A stretch of 9,558 nucleotides of DNA from assembly GCA_031290725.1 (NCBI GenBank), contig JAITMZ010000068.1:1-9558 (forward strand), given 5' to 3'. Position 1 is the stretch's first letter; each line of letters begins with the position of its first letter. This document shows positions 1 to 6,925 of this stretch, in pieces. Origin of the DNA: Spirochaetaceae bacterium. GTDB taxonomy: Bacteria; Spirochaetota; Spirochaetia; Treponematales; Treponemataceae. The notes beneath the pieces are model-generated. The model saw only the letters and a list, made by a program, of their open reading frames with translations, ran no database searches and had not been told where the DNA came from. The translations under genes and the position numbers were made by a program.

Positions 1-560
1 GTGATGCGGCCCCCAAAGAGGTGCATGAGCCGACCCGCAAGATAGCCCCCCTTGAAGGAATCGTGGCCCACCACGGAGAGGGGCTTCATGTCGGGGATGT
101 CCGCGTCAACAAAGACATAGGGTGTCTGTGCGGCTTGCAGCGCCTCGATAAAGGGCCGGGTCTTTTCGGACATGACCGGGGGGAGAATCACGCCGTCGGG
201 GCTGCTCCGCAGTATGTCGTCGGCCCGGCGGTGCAGGGACGGCAAGTCGTAGCGGTCGTATTCGTGGATGTCCACGGTCACCCCCAGGGGCGCAATCTCC
301 GCCGCTCCATTCCGTATGCCCCCCGTGATCTGCCCCCAATAGCCGGAGTCCAGGTCACGCCGGGGGATGAGGACGCAAAACCGGTAGGCCCGGTTCCGCT
401 TGAGCCGCCGGGCAATCGGGGTCGGCGTAAATTGATAGTGCTCAATAATTTCCTCCACCCGCGCTTTCGTCCCCGGGGCCACCCGCCCACGGTGATGCAG
501 GACCCGGTCAACGGTTCCTATGGAAACTCCCGCCAGCTCAGCGATTTCACGTACAGTCAT
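1..560 (-). CDS. LacI-family transcriptional regulator, N-terminal part (runs off left edge)
   Basis: The minus strand is open from ATG at 560-558 to the window edge, giving 186 residues without a stop. Residues 1-22 (MTVREIAELAGVSIGTVDRV) form the LacI helix-turn-helix, with recognition helix SIGTVDRVL. The hinge-helix region follows at about 45-56 (TPTPIARRLKR). From about residue 59 (YRFCVLIP) the periplasmic-binding-protein-like effector domain begins. It includes DGVILPPVMSEKT (122-134), PYVFVDADIPD (147-157) and GHDSFKGGYLAGRLM (165-179), the usual order for sugar-type effector domains. The start is supported by GGAAGG at 576-571, ten bases upstream. About 150 residues of C-terminus should lie outside the window. 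Family knowledge says it would be a dimeric or tetrameric repressor binding a small ligand, probably a sugar or related compound. The ligand and regulon cannot be read here. The palindrome in its own leader suggests autoregulation. Confidence 0.93.
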   Translation of the reverse strand, partial: MTVREIAELAGVSIGTVDRVLHHRGRVAPGTKARVEEIIEHYQFTPTPIARRLKRNRAYRFCVLIPRRDLDSGYWGQITGGIRNGAAEIAPLGVTVDIHEYDRYDLPSLHRRADDILRSSPDGVILPPVMSEKTRPFIEALQAAQTPYVFVDADIPDMKPLSVVGHDSFKGGYLAGRLMHLFGGRI

Positions 561-587
561 AGTAATATACCCTTCCAGAATAGTTGG

Positions 588-599
588 GTGTTCGTACAC
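588..599. promoter_or_regulatory. Candidate LacI-type operator
   Basis: GTGTTCGTACAC is a dyad centred on CG (593/594) with 10 of 12 positions symmetric. LacI-family operators are typically even-length dyads with a central CG. It sits just downstream of the -10 box of the LacI-family gene, at about +4 to +15, a position suited to autorepression. The site is seen directly; its binding is inferred. Confidence 0.5.
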
Positions 600-609
600 A
601 CTCACCGTG

Positions 610-639
610 ACTATACCACGGGTTGTCCTACCCTGTCAA
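610..639 (-). promoter_or_regulatory. Sigma70-type promoter of the LacI-family gene
   Basis: Read on the minus strand, TTGACA (639-634) is followed by an 18-bp spacer and TATAGT (615-610). That is a perfect -35 and a good -10. The predicted transcription start is near 603, giving a leader of about 43 nt to the ATG at 560. Confidence 0.7.
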
Positions 640-659
640 GCAGACGGCGCCTAAAGTCA

Positions 660-836
660 GCAATTCTCATTTACAAAGAATAAAAGGAATTTAACCGCTA
701 AGTCGAAGAAGTTTTCAGGGATAAAAACCACTTTTTTCCTTTCCGTTTCGCTGGAAACTACGGCCTTTACAGGCCTTCGTTGCGCTAGCGACTTATTCGA
801 CTTCGCGGTAAGAAATTCTTTGTAAATGAGAACTGC
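660..836. repeat. MITE-like palindromic element, 177 bp
   Basis: The termini are inverted repeats. Positions 660-681 match the reverse complement of 815-836 at 21 of 22 bases, with an exact 18-bp core (664-681 / 815-832). With one small indel the similarity continues inward to about 712 and 791, through shared ACCGC and AAGTCGAA blocks. The centre contains small hairpins: GTTTC/GAAAC, GGCCT/AGGCC and the palindrome CGCTAGCG. A 10-bp direct repeat, GCCTAAAGTC, lies at 649-658 and 839-848, close to but not immediately abutting the arms (2 bp off on the right). No protein of its own is credible. It resembles a non-autonomous miniature element or an intergenic structured repeat. Confidence 0.6.
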
Positions 837-899
837 CGGCCTAAAGTCCCGTGCCCCCCAAAGCACGTCCTCCCGGCGGCCCTTTTTGTCCGGCACAAA

Positions 900-1265
900 A
901 AGAGAAACCTGGCATCGGCGGCGAGTACCGCTTTTTTTAGCGCGGCCCACCACAAGGAACGCTCTTTCTCTACCCTGCGGACCGCCTGGCTCATACTCTC
1001 CTGCGACCAGAAGCTGCGGGATCAAATCGAACCGGTGGTATTCCCCTATTGGGAGAACAGCGTTACTGCCGCTGAGAAATTTGCCGCCAATAGAAAAGCC
1101 AATACACTCATCCGGGGGATAGAGATTGTGGATGTGACGGTCTTGCTCAAGGACCGCGCCGCCTGGGGCCTTGAGGTTGTCTACCGGGTGTCTGCCGGTG
1201 GGAAGGAATACCGGTGCGCGGCCTTGTTCGCTTCCAGGGGAGATGGGGTTTCCCGGTCACTATGA
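900..1265 (+). pseudogene. Possible gene remnant, unknown function
   Basis: One plus frame is open from before the MITE-like element to the TGA at 1263-1265. From about 960 it reads like a real protein, with blocks such as DQIEPVVFPYWENSVTAAEK, LIRGIEIVDVTVLLKDRAAW and GLEVVYRVSAGGKEYR. There is no credible start: the GTG at 1035 has no ribosome binding site, and the frame fades into low-quality sequence upstream. The end falls near the probable left boundary of the insertion sequence, so both ends may have been destroyed by mobile DNA. I do not recognise the family. It could also be a chance open frame in GC-rich DNA. Confidence 0.3.
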
Positions 1266-1347
1266 GCAGGATGGAAACGTGTTTTGTTCGTTTGCTGGCC
1301 CAAAATTGCCGGCTCGCCACAGTAATTACCGAAACTGAGGAGGTCTT

Positions 1348-1695
1348 ATGTTCCTTAAATTGGCCCTGCTCTTGCTCCGTTTTTTGGTGTTCTATTTACA
1401 CAAAAAAAATAACCTGTCCTCAGAAATAGTCCTGCTCTGGCTTGAAAACCAGCATTACCGCAGGTATTTTGAACAGCGCCATATTAAGCTGCCGTTTGAA
1501 GTGCATGAAAAATATGCCATACATACCTTTTTCAAAAAGGCGGCCAATGCCGTGCGGTTTTTCTCGATTGTTTCACCGCAAACCATACTCAATGTGTGGA
1601 AAAACGCTATTAAAAAATATTGGACGTATCCCGCGCGAAAAGGAGCGGGCGGCCGGCAATTTCAAAAAAAACTCGCGAGCTTATCAAACAGATGA
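1348..1695 (+). CDS. Transposase N-terminal part (first frame)
   Basis: This 115-residue frame starts at ATG 1348, with AGGAGG at 1338-1343. It begins with a hydrophobic stretch (FLKLALLLLRFLVFYL) and continues with SSEIVLLWLENQHYRRYFEQ and SIVSPQTILNVWKNAIKKYW. This matches the N-terminal layout of single-ORF integrase-core transposases of about 340 residues, in which a VxPxTVIRWH-like motif precedes a basic linker and GRP. After about Y94 (1629) the frame loses similarity and ends at 1695. The protein continues in the -1 frame (1620-2384). Joining the frames at 1629 gives about 345 residues, the expected full length. Either a single-base deletion broke the gene, or a -1 slip on A6 (1612-1617) joins the halves. 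Confidence 0.65.
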   Translation: MFLKLALLLLRFLVFYLHKKNNLSSEIVLLWLENQHYRRYFEQRHIKLPFEVHEKYAIHTFFKKAANAVRFFSIVSPQTILNVWKNAIKKYWTYPARKGAGGRQFQKKLASLSNR

Positions 1696-2384
1696 AAATC
1701 AACAACTACACTTGGGGCGTTCGCCGTATCCGTGATGAATTGCTTAAACTCTCGATCAATGTTTCCCATGAGACGGTTAGGCGCGTTTTAGCGCACTACC
1801 GCAAAACCGGCGATATTAAACCTTCCGGCGCGTGGAAACGCTTCTTATCCTCGCAATGGCAAAGCATTTTTGCATCTGACTTTCTTACCGTGGACAGTTT
1901 CGCCTTTACCCGCTTCTATGTCTTTTTTATTTTTGAATTAAAAACCCGAAAAATCGTACAATTCGGCATTACGCGTAATCCAAACCGCCTATTTTTGCGT
2001 AACCAAATTTTCGGTTTTGAATATGTCCACCCAAATTCATATCTTATTCACGACAATTCAGGTGAGTTTAAGTATTTTCCTTACCATGATTATCTCATAA
2101 AAAGCGTTCCGACCGTCCCTTATTCCCCAAACATGAACGCCTTCGCAGAGCGCTTTATCCGTTCCATTCGGCAAGAGTGCCTGGACCATTTTGTGATTTT
2201 TAGCGAAAAGCAATTGCGGAATATCGTACGGGAATATATAGACTATTACAACAACTTCCGCCCGCACCAGGGCCTAAAGGGCATCCCCAACGACCCGCCG
2301 CCGCCGAATAATCCCTGCGGAAAAATCAGGCAGAAATCGGTGTTGTTTGGCTTGCATCATCACTATTACCGTGACAGCGCGTAG
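1620..2384 (+). CDS. Transposase C-terminal part with DDE integrase core (second frame)
   Basis: The frame covers 1620 (TTG) to 2384, up to 254 residues. Residues 10-56 (GRPAISKKTREL to SHETVRRVL) form a second helix-turn-helix. The rve catalytic core follows. Its triad is D87 (FASDFLTVDSF), D145 (YLIHDNSGEF) and E177 (PNMNAFAERFIRSIRQECLDH), and the family's C-terminal YIDYYNNFRPHQGL sits at 206-219. All three acidic residues are present, so the core is not visibly mutated, but D145 to E177 is slightly shorter than the 34-35 residue spacing of classic DDE enzymes. There is no ribosome binding site before 1620, so independent translation is unlikely. Expression probably depends on frameshifting from the upstream frame, or the gene is dead. 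The role would be cut-and-paste or copy-out transposition of this IS. Confidence 0.75.
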   Translation: MDVSRAKRSGRPAISKKTRELIKQMKINNYTWGVRRIRDELLKLSINVSHETVRRVLAHYRKTGDIKPSGAWKRFLSSQWQSIFASDFLTVDSFAFTRFYVFFIFELKTRKIVQFGITRNPNRLFLRNQIFGFEYVHPNSYLIHDNSGEFKYFPYHDYLIKSVPTVPYSPNMNAFAERFIRSIRQECLDHFVIFSEKQLRNIVREYIDYYNNFRPHQGLKGIPNDPPPPNNPCGKIRQKSVLFGLHHHYYRDSA

Positions 2385-2535
2385 TTAGATAATTGCCTTC
2401 ACCATTAGTTTCCTCATGTCACTGCTACAGGAAAGTTGTGTTTTATATACTGGAATTTTGCGCTTCTTTGCGGTATTTATCCATGAAAATGTTTGTTTTT
2501 ACTATTTTTATCCAAAAATAGAGCGGCATAGCGAT

Positions 2536-2583
2536 AAAAATTGCGCCCCAGTGAGGCTTTTGCCTTCGCCAGCACCAATTTTT
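2536..2583. repeat. Stem-loop inside the IS right end
   Basis: AAAAATTG (2536-2543) pairs perfectly with CAATTTTT (2576-2583), enclosing a smaller AGGC-TTTT-GCCT hairpin (2554-2565). It lies between the transposase stop and the proposed IS terminus. The structure could be a transcription barrier or a transposase-recognition feature; nothing else lies in 2385-2653 apart from the IS end and the trkA promoter region. Confidence 0.45.
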
Positions 2584-2601
2584 CACTGCGTTTCTAATAA
2601 G

Positions 2602-2647
2602 TTGACACTACGCGGCTCTTGCATATTTTCCCCATCCGCGATATACT
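2602..2647 (+). promoter_or_regulatory. Promoter region of the trk operon
   Basis: Two overlapping readings exist. (a) TTGCAT (2619-2624), a 17-bp spacer, then TATACT (2642-2647). This has a strong -10 and predicts a start at about 2654, the GTG codon itself. (b) A perfect TTGACA (2602-2607), lying in the probable IS right end, with a 16-bp spacer to TATTTT (2624-2629). Reading (b) would start near 2636 and give a short leader. No Shine-Dalgarno precedes the GTG in either case. Confidence 0.5.
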
Positions 2648-2653
2648 CCCCTT

Positions 2654-4129
2654 GTGAGAATAATCATTATCGGCGCCGGGTTCACCGGCGTGCAGTTGGC
2701 AAAGCGCCTGATCTCGGAGAAAAACAACGTGGCCATCATCGAGAATGACGGCGAGTTGGTGCGCCGGGTGTCCAACCGCCTGGACTGCATGGTGGTGAAC
2801 GCCGACGGGAACAGCCTCCAGGCCCTGGAGGATGCGGGGATCGCCAAGGCCGACGCGCTGGTGGCCCTGACCGAATCGGACGAGGTGAACATGATCACCT
2901 GTTCCCTGGCGGACGCGGTGTATCCCAAGTGCCTGAAAATCGCCCGGGTGCGGAACTACGGCTACTATGTGAACACCCGGAACATCCGCACCGTGCATGC
3001 CGAGGCCTTTTCCGGCGACCGCCGCCCCCTCTACGGCATTGACCACATGGTCCACCCCGACGTGGAGGCTGCCGAGGCGGTGTGCCGGGCGGTACAGCAC
3101 GGCGCGGTCACCGACGTGCTGGCCTTTCACGATGCGGAATATGTCCTGACCCGGATCACCGTGGAGGCAAAGAGCCGCCTGGACGGGGCGCGGGTACTGG
3201 ACCTCAGGCAAATCTCCGACCGCCAGTGCCTCGTCGCCTACATTGAATCCCAGGACAAGGCCGGCCTGCCCTCGGGGGCCACGGTGATTCACGCTGGGGA
3301 CGTGCTGGGGATGCTCACCCTGCCGGACAGCATCCCCCATTTTCTGGGGCTCTGCGGGTCCCGGGCTGAAGCGATCAATAAAATCGCCCTGGTGGGCGCC
3401 GGGCGCATCGGTACGATCATCGCCGAGCGCCTGGTACAGCATCGCGGGGGCGTGTTTTCCCGCTTGTTTAAGACCCGTTTTTTTCGCCAGCAATTCGCCA
3501 TCATCGACAATGACGAGGCCATGGCCAAGGCCGCTTCCGAGCGCTTCCCCAGTGCCAGCGTGTTTCGCGCGGACGTGACCGACGAAGCTTTCCTGGACGA
3601 AGAGGGCATCGCTTCCTATGACCTGGTGATCTGCGTGACCCATAACCACGAACTCAACATGGTGGTGGCGGGGTACCTCAAGTCCCTGGGGGTGCGAAAG
3701 ACCATCGCCCTGGTGGCCAGCGCGGAATTTGCCGAAATCTCCCGAAAAATCGGCAGCGACGTGGCCATCCCCCTGAAGGACGCAGTGGTGGACACCATTT
3801 TGAGCCATCTCCGGGGGAAAAGCGTCACCGGGATACACACCGTGTCCTCCGGCGGCCTGGAGATCATCGAGTTTGAGGTGCCCGAACACGCGCCGGTGTG
3901 CGGCAAGACGGTGAAGGAGATCGCCGTGCCCGGTGCCTTTGTCCTGCTGCTCATCCAAAAGCAGGGAGCCGCTGCCGAAACCCCGGCGGAAGGCGCGCAT
4001 TCCGGGGTCGCCGCCGCGTATGCCATCCCCGTGGGGGACACCGCCATAGACGCCGGGGACCGCCTGATCCTGGGGGTGAACACCGACAATGCCGCCAAAG
4101 TGCTCGCCCTGCTGGGCGGCAAGACCTAG
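2654..4129 (+). CDS. trkA: Trk-type K+ uptake system regulatory subunit TrkA
   Basis: This 491-residue protein has the full-length TrkA layout of two RCK_N plus RCK_C halves (E. coli TrkA has 458). RCK_N1 spans about 1-120, with the Rossmann motif IIIIGAGFTG (3-12) and the acidic strand end IIEND (28-32). RCK_C1 lies at about 155-222. RCK_N2 starts at about 243 with IALVGAGRIG (244-253) and IIDND (283-287). RCK_C2 lies at about 395-490. It forms the cytosolic ring that binds NAD(H)/nucleotides and gates TrkH. The GTG start places RIIIIGAG exactly where family members begin, and no upstream in-frame start is needed. No ribosome binding site precedes it, while a good -10 box ends 6 nt before, so the mRNA may be leaderless. 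Two local expansions are visible: a basic stretch at 266-280 (GVFSRLFKTRFFRQQ) inside RCK_N2, and an Ala/Glu-rich insert at 437-455. It is the first gene of the trk operon, with 12 nt to the next. Confidence 0.95.
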   Translation: MRIIIIGAGFTGVQLAKRLISEKNNVAIIENDGELVRRVSNRLDCMVVNADGNSLQALEDAGIAKADALVALTESDEVNMITCSLADAVYPKCLKIARVRNYGYYVNTRNIRTVHAEAFSGDRRPLYGIDHMVHPDVEAAEAVCRAVQHGAVTDVLAFHDAEYVLTRITVEAKSRLDGARVLDLRQISDRQCLVAYIESQDKAGLPSGATVIHAGDVLGMLTLPDSIPHFLGLCGSRAEAINKIALVGAGRIGTIIAERLVQHRGGVFSRLFKTRFFRQQFAIIDNDEAMAKAASERFPSASVFRADVTDEAFLDEEGIASYDLVICVTHNHELNMVVAGYLKSLGVRKTIALVASAEFAEISRKIGSDVAIPLKDAVVDTILSHLRGKSVTGIHTVSSGGLEIIEFEVPEHAPVCGKTVKEIAVPGAFVLLLIQKQGAAAETPAEGAHSGVAAAYAIPVGDTAIDAGDRLILGVNTDNAAKVLALLGGKT

Positions 4130-4141
4130 GGGAGGGGAGCC

Positions 4142-5590
4142 GTGCGATTCAGGGGCCTTTTGAAGATCGGCGCCTATGTGCTGGCCCTGGTTTCCGCCAC
4201 CATGGTGTTCCCCCTGGGCCTGGCGTTCTACTACCGGGAGAATCCGGGGGTGTTCCTGGCGCCCATGGCTTTCTCCTGGGCCGCCGCCCTTGTCATGAAT
4301 CTAGCCACCCGGCACGAGCCCCTCAAGATAAGCGGCCGGGACGGGTACCTCGTGGTGGCCCTGTGCTGGGTCTTTGCCAGCCTTATCAGCGCGGTGCCTT
4401 TTTTGCTTTCCGGCCGCTTCCCCTCGGTGATAGACGCGGTCTTCGAGAGCGTCTCCGGGATCACCACCACCGGCGCCACGATCCTCAGCGACATCGAAGG
4501 GCTTCCCGTGGGCGTGGGGGTGTGGCGGTGCCAACTGCATTGGCTGGGGGGGCTGGGGATCATCGGCCTCACCGTGGCCCTCATGCCCCTCCTGGGGATC
4601 GGGGGCTTCCAGTTGATCAAGGCGGAAACCTCGGGGCCGGACAAAACCAAGATCACCGCCAAGATCGCCGACACCGCCAAAATTCTCTGGATCATCTATG
4701 CAAGCCTCACGGCGGCGCAAACAGTGCTGTTGATGCTGGCGGGGATGAGCTTTCCCGACGCCATTGCCCACGCCTTTTCCATCCTGGGGGCCGGCGGCTT
4801 TTCCACGCGGAACGACAGTCTGGCCTCCTTCGCTTCCACCCCGGTAAACATTATTTGTACGATATTTATGTTCCTGGCGGCGGTGAACTTTTCCCTCTAC
4901 TATGCCCTGTTCCGCTTTCAATTCCGCAGCATCGTCAATGACACGGAATTCAAGGCCTTTCTGGTGATAAGCAGCCTGATCATCCTGGCCTTGACTCTCA
5001 TTATTCTGCCCGCATTCGGGAGCCTGGGCGGCGCTTTTCTGGCGGCGGCCTTTCACAGCGCTTCGCTTATCAGCACCACGGGGCTTGCTTTTACCGATTA
5101 TTCCCAATGGCACGCCCTGGCCCAGCCCATCCTGATGATGATGCTCGCCCTGGGGGGCTGTTCCGGGTCCGCCGCCGGGGGCATCAAGATCGTGCGCTGG
5201 GTGGTGATGGCCAAGCAGATGCGGAACCAGTTTCGCCGCTTTGTGCATCCCCGGCAGGTCTATTCCATCAGTTTGAACAAGCGCATGGGCAGGACCGACT
5301 TGGTCTATTCCGTGGCGGCCTTCTTTTTCCTCTACGCCCTGCTCACCGCCGCGACCGCAGTGGTGGCGTCGTTTTCCGGCATTGATTTATACACCTCCGT
5401 CGGTGCGGCCCTGGCGATCGTGGGGAACGTCGGCCTGGGCCTGGGGCGGCTGGGGCCGTCGGGGAACTATGCGTTTTTCCATGACGGGGCCAAGCTGTGG
5501 TTTTGCGCGGCCATGATCGCCGGGCGGCTGGAACTGTGGACGGTGGCGCTCCTTTTTTCCCCGGCGCTGTGGAGGGGACATGCGGCGTAG
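4142..5590 (+). CDS. trkH: K+ channel pore subunit TrkH (canonical)
   Basis: This 482-residue membrane protein has the usual TrkH length (about 483). The N-terminal D0 region (about 1-64) has two hydrophobic helices, followed by four membrane-pore-membrane repeats. The pore loops are visible: SGITTTGAT (105-113), ILGAGGFST (214-222), SLISTTGLAF (308-317) and VGNVGLGLG (427-435). Each keeps the filter glycine (G111, G219, G314, G431). The family intramembrane segment GGCSGSAAGGIKIVR (338-352) and the C-terminal GRLEL (461-465) are present. The start is GTG at 4142, behind a purine-rich GGAGGGGAG site at 4131-4139. It conducts K+ (and possibly Na+) across the inner membrane under TrkA control. 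Its stop overlaps the next gene by 11 nt, implying translational coupling. Confidence 0.95.
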   Translation: MRFRGLLKIGAYVLALVSATMVFPLGLAFYYRENPGVFLAPMAFSWAAALVMNLATRHEPLKISGRDGYLVVALCWVFASLISAVPFLLSGRFPSVIDAVFESVSGITTTGATILSDIEGLPVGVGVWRCQLHWLGGLGIIGLTVALMPLLGIGGFQLIKAETSGPDKTKITAKIADTAKILWIIYASLTAAQTVLLMLAGMSFPDAIAHAFSILGAGGFSTRNDSLASFASTPVNIICTIFMFLAAVNFSLYYALFRFQFRSIVNDTEFKAFLVISSLIILALTLIILPAFGSLGGAFLAAAFHSASLISTTGLAFTDYSQWHALAQPILMMMLALGGCSGSAAGGIKIVRWVVMAKQMRNQFRRFVHPRQVYSISLNKRMGRTDLVYSVAAFFFLYALLTAATAVVASFSGIDLYTSVGAALAIVGNVGLGLGRLGPSGNYAFFHDGAKLWFCAAMIAGRLELWTVALLFSPALWRGHAA

Positions 5591-6824
5591 AGACTTTGCG
5601 ATGATCATCCTGGGGCCCCTGGCTCTCATGTTTCTCAGCGCTATCCCATTCTATATCGCCGGCGCGGTGGGCACCTGGACCGATGCGGTCTTCGAGAGCG
5701 TCTCCGGGTGGACCACCACGGGGATCACCGTCATCGAGGACGTGGGGTCTTTGCACCGAGCCCTCAATCTGTGGCGGTGCGCCACCCAATGGCTGGGGGG
5801 CCTGGGGAGCATCATGTTCTTCATGGTCTACGCCCCGACGGCGGCCAAGGGTGCGTTCCAGGAGCTGTACTCCGGCAGCACCGGCGCGGGGGACGACAAG
5901 GTAATCCCCAAGGCGCTCCCCTACGCCCTGTTCGTGCTAAAAATATACTCCGCCCTCACGGTGATGCTCGCGGCGGCCCTGATGATAGGCGGCATGGACT
6001 GGCTCGATGCCCTCTCCCATAGTTTCTCCTGCGTGTCCACCGGCGGTTTTTCCACCCGCACCGAGGGCCTTGCCTACTACCATTCCACCGCCGTCACCAG
6101 CGTCTGCGCTTTGGCGGCCTTCCTGGGGGGCATCAACTACCGCCTGTACTACGCCCTTTTCGCCGCGTCCTTTATCGGGCCTTTCCCTCATCGCCTGGCT
6201 CAGGTGCTCAAAAACAGCGAACTGCGGGCCTACGCCCTGGTGATTTCAGTCTCTGCGCTGCTCCTGGGCTTCACCCTGGGGGGGGATTTTCGCCAGGGTC
6301 TCTTCCTTTCCGCGGCGAACATCACCACCACGGGGCTTATCGCCCAGAATGTGGCGCGCTCAGGCCCCACCGCGGTGATCCTGTTTTTCATGCTCTTTGT
6401 GGGGGGCTGCTCCGGGTCCAGCGCCACGGGGATAAAGATCATCCGGTGGGTGATCCTGGGGAAACAGTGCAAAAAAGAGGCCCAGCGTATGCTCCATCCC
6501 CAGGGGATTTTTACCCTGCGGATGAACGGTCGGCCCTATACCGGGCGGGGGCCTTTTTTGGCCATCGGCTATTTGTGTGTGTTTCTTATTTTCGTGTTCC
6601 TCACCGTCCTGGCGGCCTCCGCCTGCGGTGCGCCCTTCAACGAGTCCCTCCGCGCCGCCCTGGCAGCAACGGGGAACAATCAGGCGGCCCTGGGCACCAC
6701 CCTGACGTTCTTGGGGATGATGACCCCGGCGGCCAAGTGGTGGTTCACCTTCGTGATGTTCGCCGCGCGCTTCGAGTTCTACCCGGTGCTGCTGTTTTTG
6801 TACCCGGCGTTCTGGAAAAGGTGA
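5580..6824 (+). CDS. Second TrkH-family pore subunit, D0-less with altered fourth pore loop
   Basis: This 414-residue TrkH-family protein starts at ATG 5580 inside the end of trkH, with GGAGGGG at 5571-5577. It aligns with the first TrkH from that protein's residue 65 onward, so the two-helix D0 region is absent, as in the minimal KtrB core. Pore loops 1-3 are normal: SGWTTTGIT (42-50), CVSTGGFST (151-159) and NITTTGLIA (247-255). GGCSGSSATGIKIIR (275-289) is also conserved. Loop 4 reads ATGNNQAALG (363-372). Where the partner has GNVG, this has GNNQ (365-368), so the filter glycine is Gln. The C-terminal GRLE becomes ARFE (396-399). The frame is intact and rich in transmembrane segments, so this is not a simple pseudogene. 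It may form heterodimers with TrkH, have changed selectivity, or act as a non-conducting regulatory subunit. Which one is inference. Confidence 0.9.
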   Translation: MRRRDFAMIILGPLALMFLSAIPFYIAGAVGTWTDAVFESVSGWTTTGITVIEDVGSLHRALNLWRCATQWLGGLGSIMFFMVYAPTAAKGAFQELYSGSTGAGDDKVIPKALPYALFVLKIYSALTVMLAAALMIGGMDWLDALSHSFSCVSTGGFSTRTEGLAYYHSTAVTSVCALAAFLGGINYRLYYALFAASFIGPFPHRLAQVLKNSELRAYALVISVSALLLGFTLGGDFRQGLFLSAANITTTGLIAQNVARSGPTAVILFFMLFVGGCSGSSATGIKIIRWVILGKQCKKEAQRMLHPQGIFTLRMNGRPYTGRGPFLAIGYLCVFLIFVFLTVLAASACGAPFNESLRAALAATGNNQAALGTTLTFLGMMTPAAKWWFTFVMFAARFEFYPVLLFLYPAFWKR

Positions 6825-6834
6825 GATCGCAGGG

Positions 6835-6913
6835 TTTTTTTCACACTTTTTCTGGGACTCTGTGTTTTTTCTCACACGGGGACGCACGAACAATGGAAGG
6901 AGTGTGAAAAAAA
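6835..6913. repeat. T-rich inverted repeat after the trk operon
   Basis: TTTTTTTCACAC (6835-6846) is perfectly complementary to GTGTGAAAAAAA (6902-6913). It begins 10 nt after the last trk stop codon, within a region of T-runs. It could serve as a weak transcription end, but there is no GC-rich stem followed by U-run, so it is not called a terminator. Confidence 0.4.
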
Positions 6914-6925
6914 GTGTAAAAAAGA

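Larger units (their letters stand above)
1256..2607 (+). mobile_element. Insertion sequence encoding a DDE integrase-core transposase (boundaries approximate)
   Basis: An AT-rich block between GC-rich flanks carries a split integrase-core transposase. The right end is proposed at 2607: on the minus strand the sequence reads TGTCAACTTATTAGAAACGC, a TGT-starting terminus of the kind seen in several integrase-core IS families. The left end is uncertain. Only weak similarity (GTCA, then a shared GAAACG) is seen around 1256-1284, so the left inverted repeat may be degraded or misplaced. A hairpin lies inside the right end. I do not assign an IS family name. Confidence 0.6.

Noticed and set aside
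657..1025. Minus-strand open frame of 122 codons across the MITE-like element
   Set aside because: It runs through the inverted-repeat element and has no ribosome binding site; the composition looks like a translated repeat, not a protein.
1256..1290. Left terminal inverted repeat of the IS
   Set aside because: Only GTCA and GAAACG blocks match the right end, with different spacing; too weak to assert, so the boundary is marked approximate.
2385..2653. Riboswitch (such as c-di-AMP type) controlling the trk operon
   Set aside because: The region is taken up by the IS end and the -10 box abuts the GTG, leaving no leader for an aptamer.
3898..4941. 347-codon plus-strand open frame overlapping trkA and trkH
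   Set aside because: It is a GC-rich shadow frame, Arg/Gly/Pro-heavy and without family motifs, lying across two confidently identified genes.
6825..6920. Rho-independent terminator directly after the trk operon
   Set aside because: T-runs are present but no GC-rich stem precedes them; the inverted repeat found is A/T-rich and ends in A's on the plus strand.
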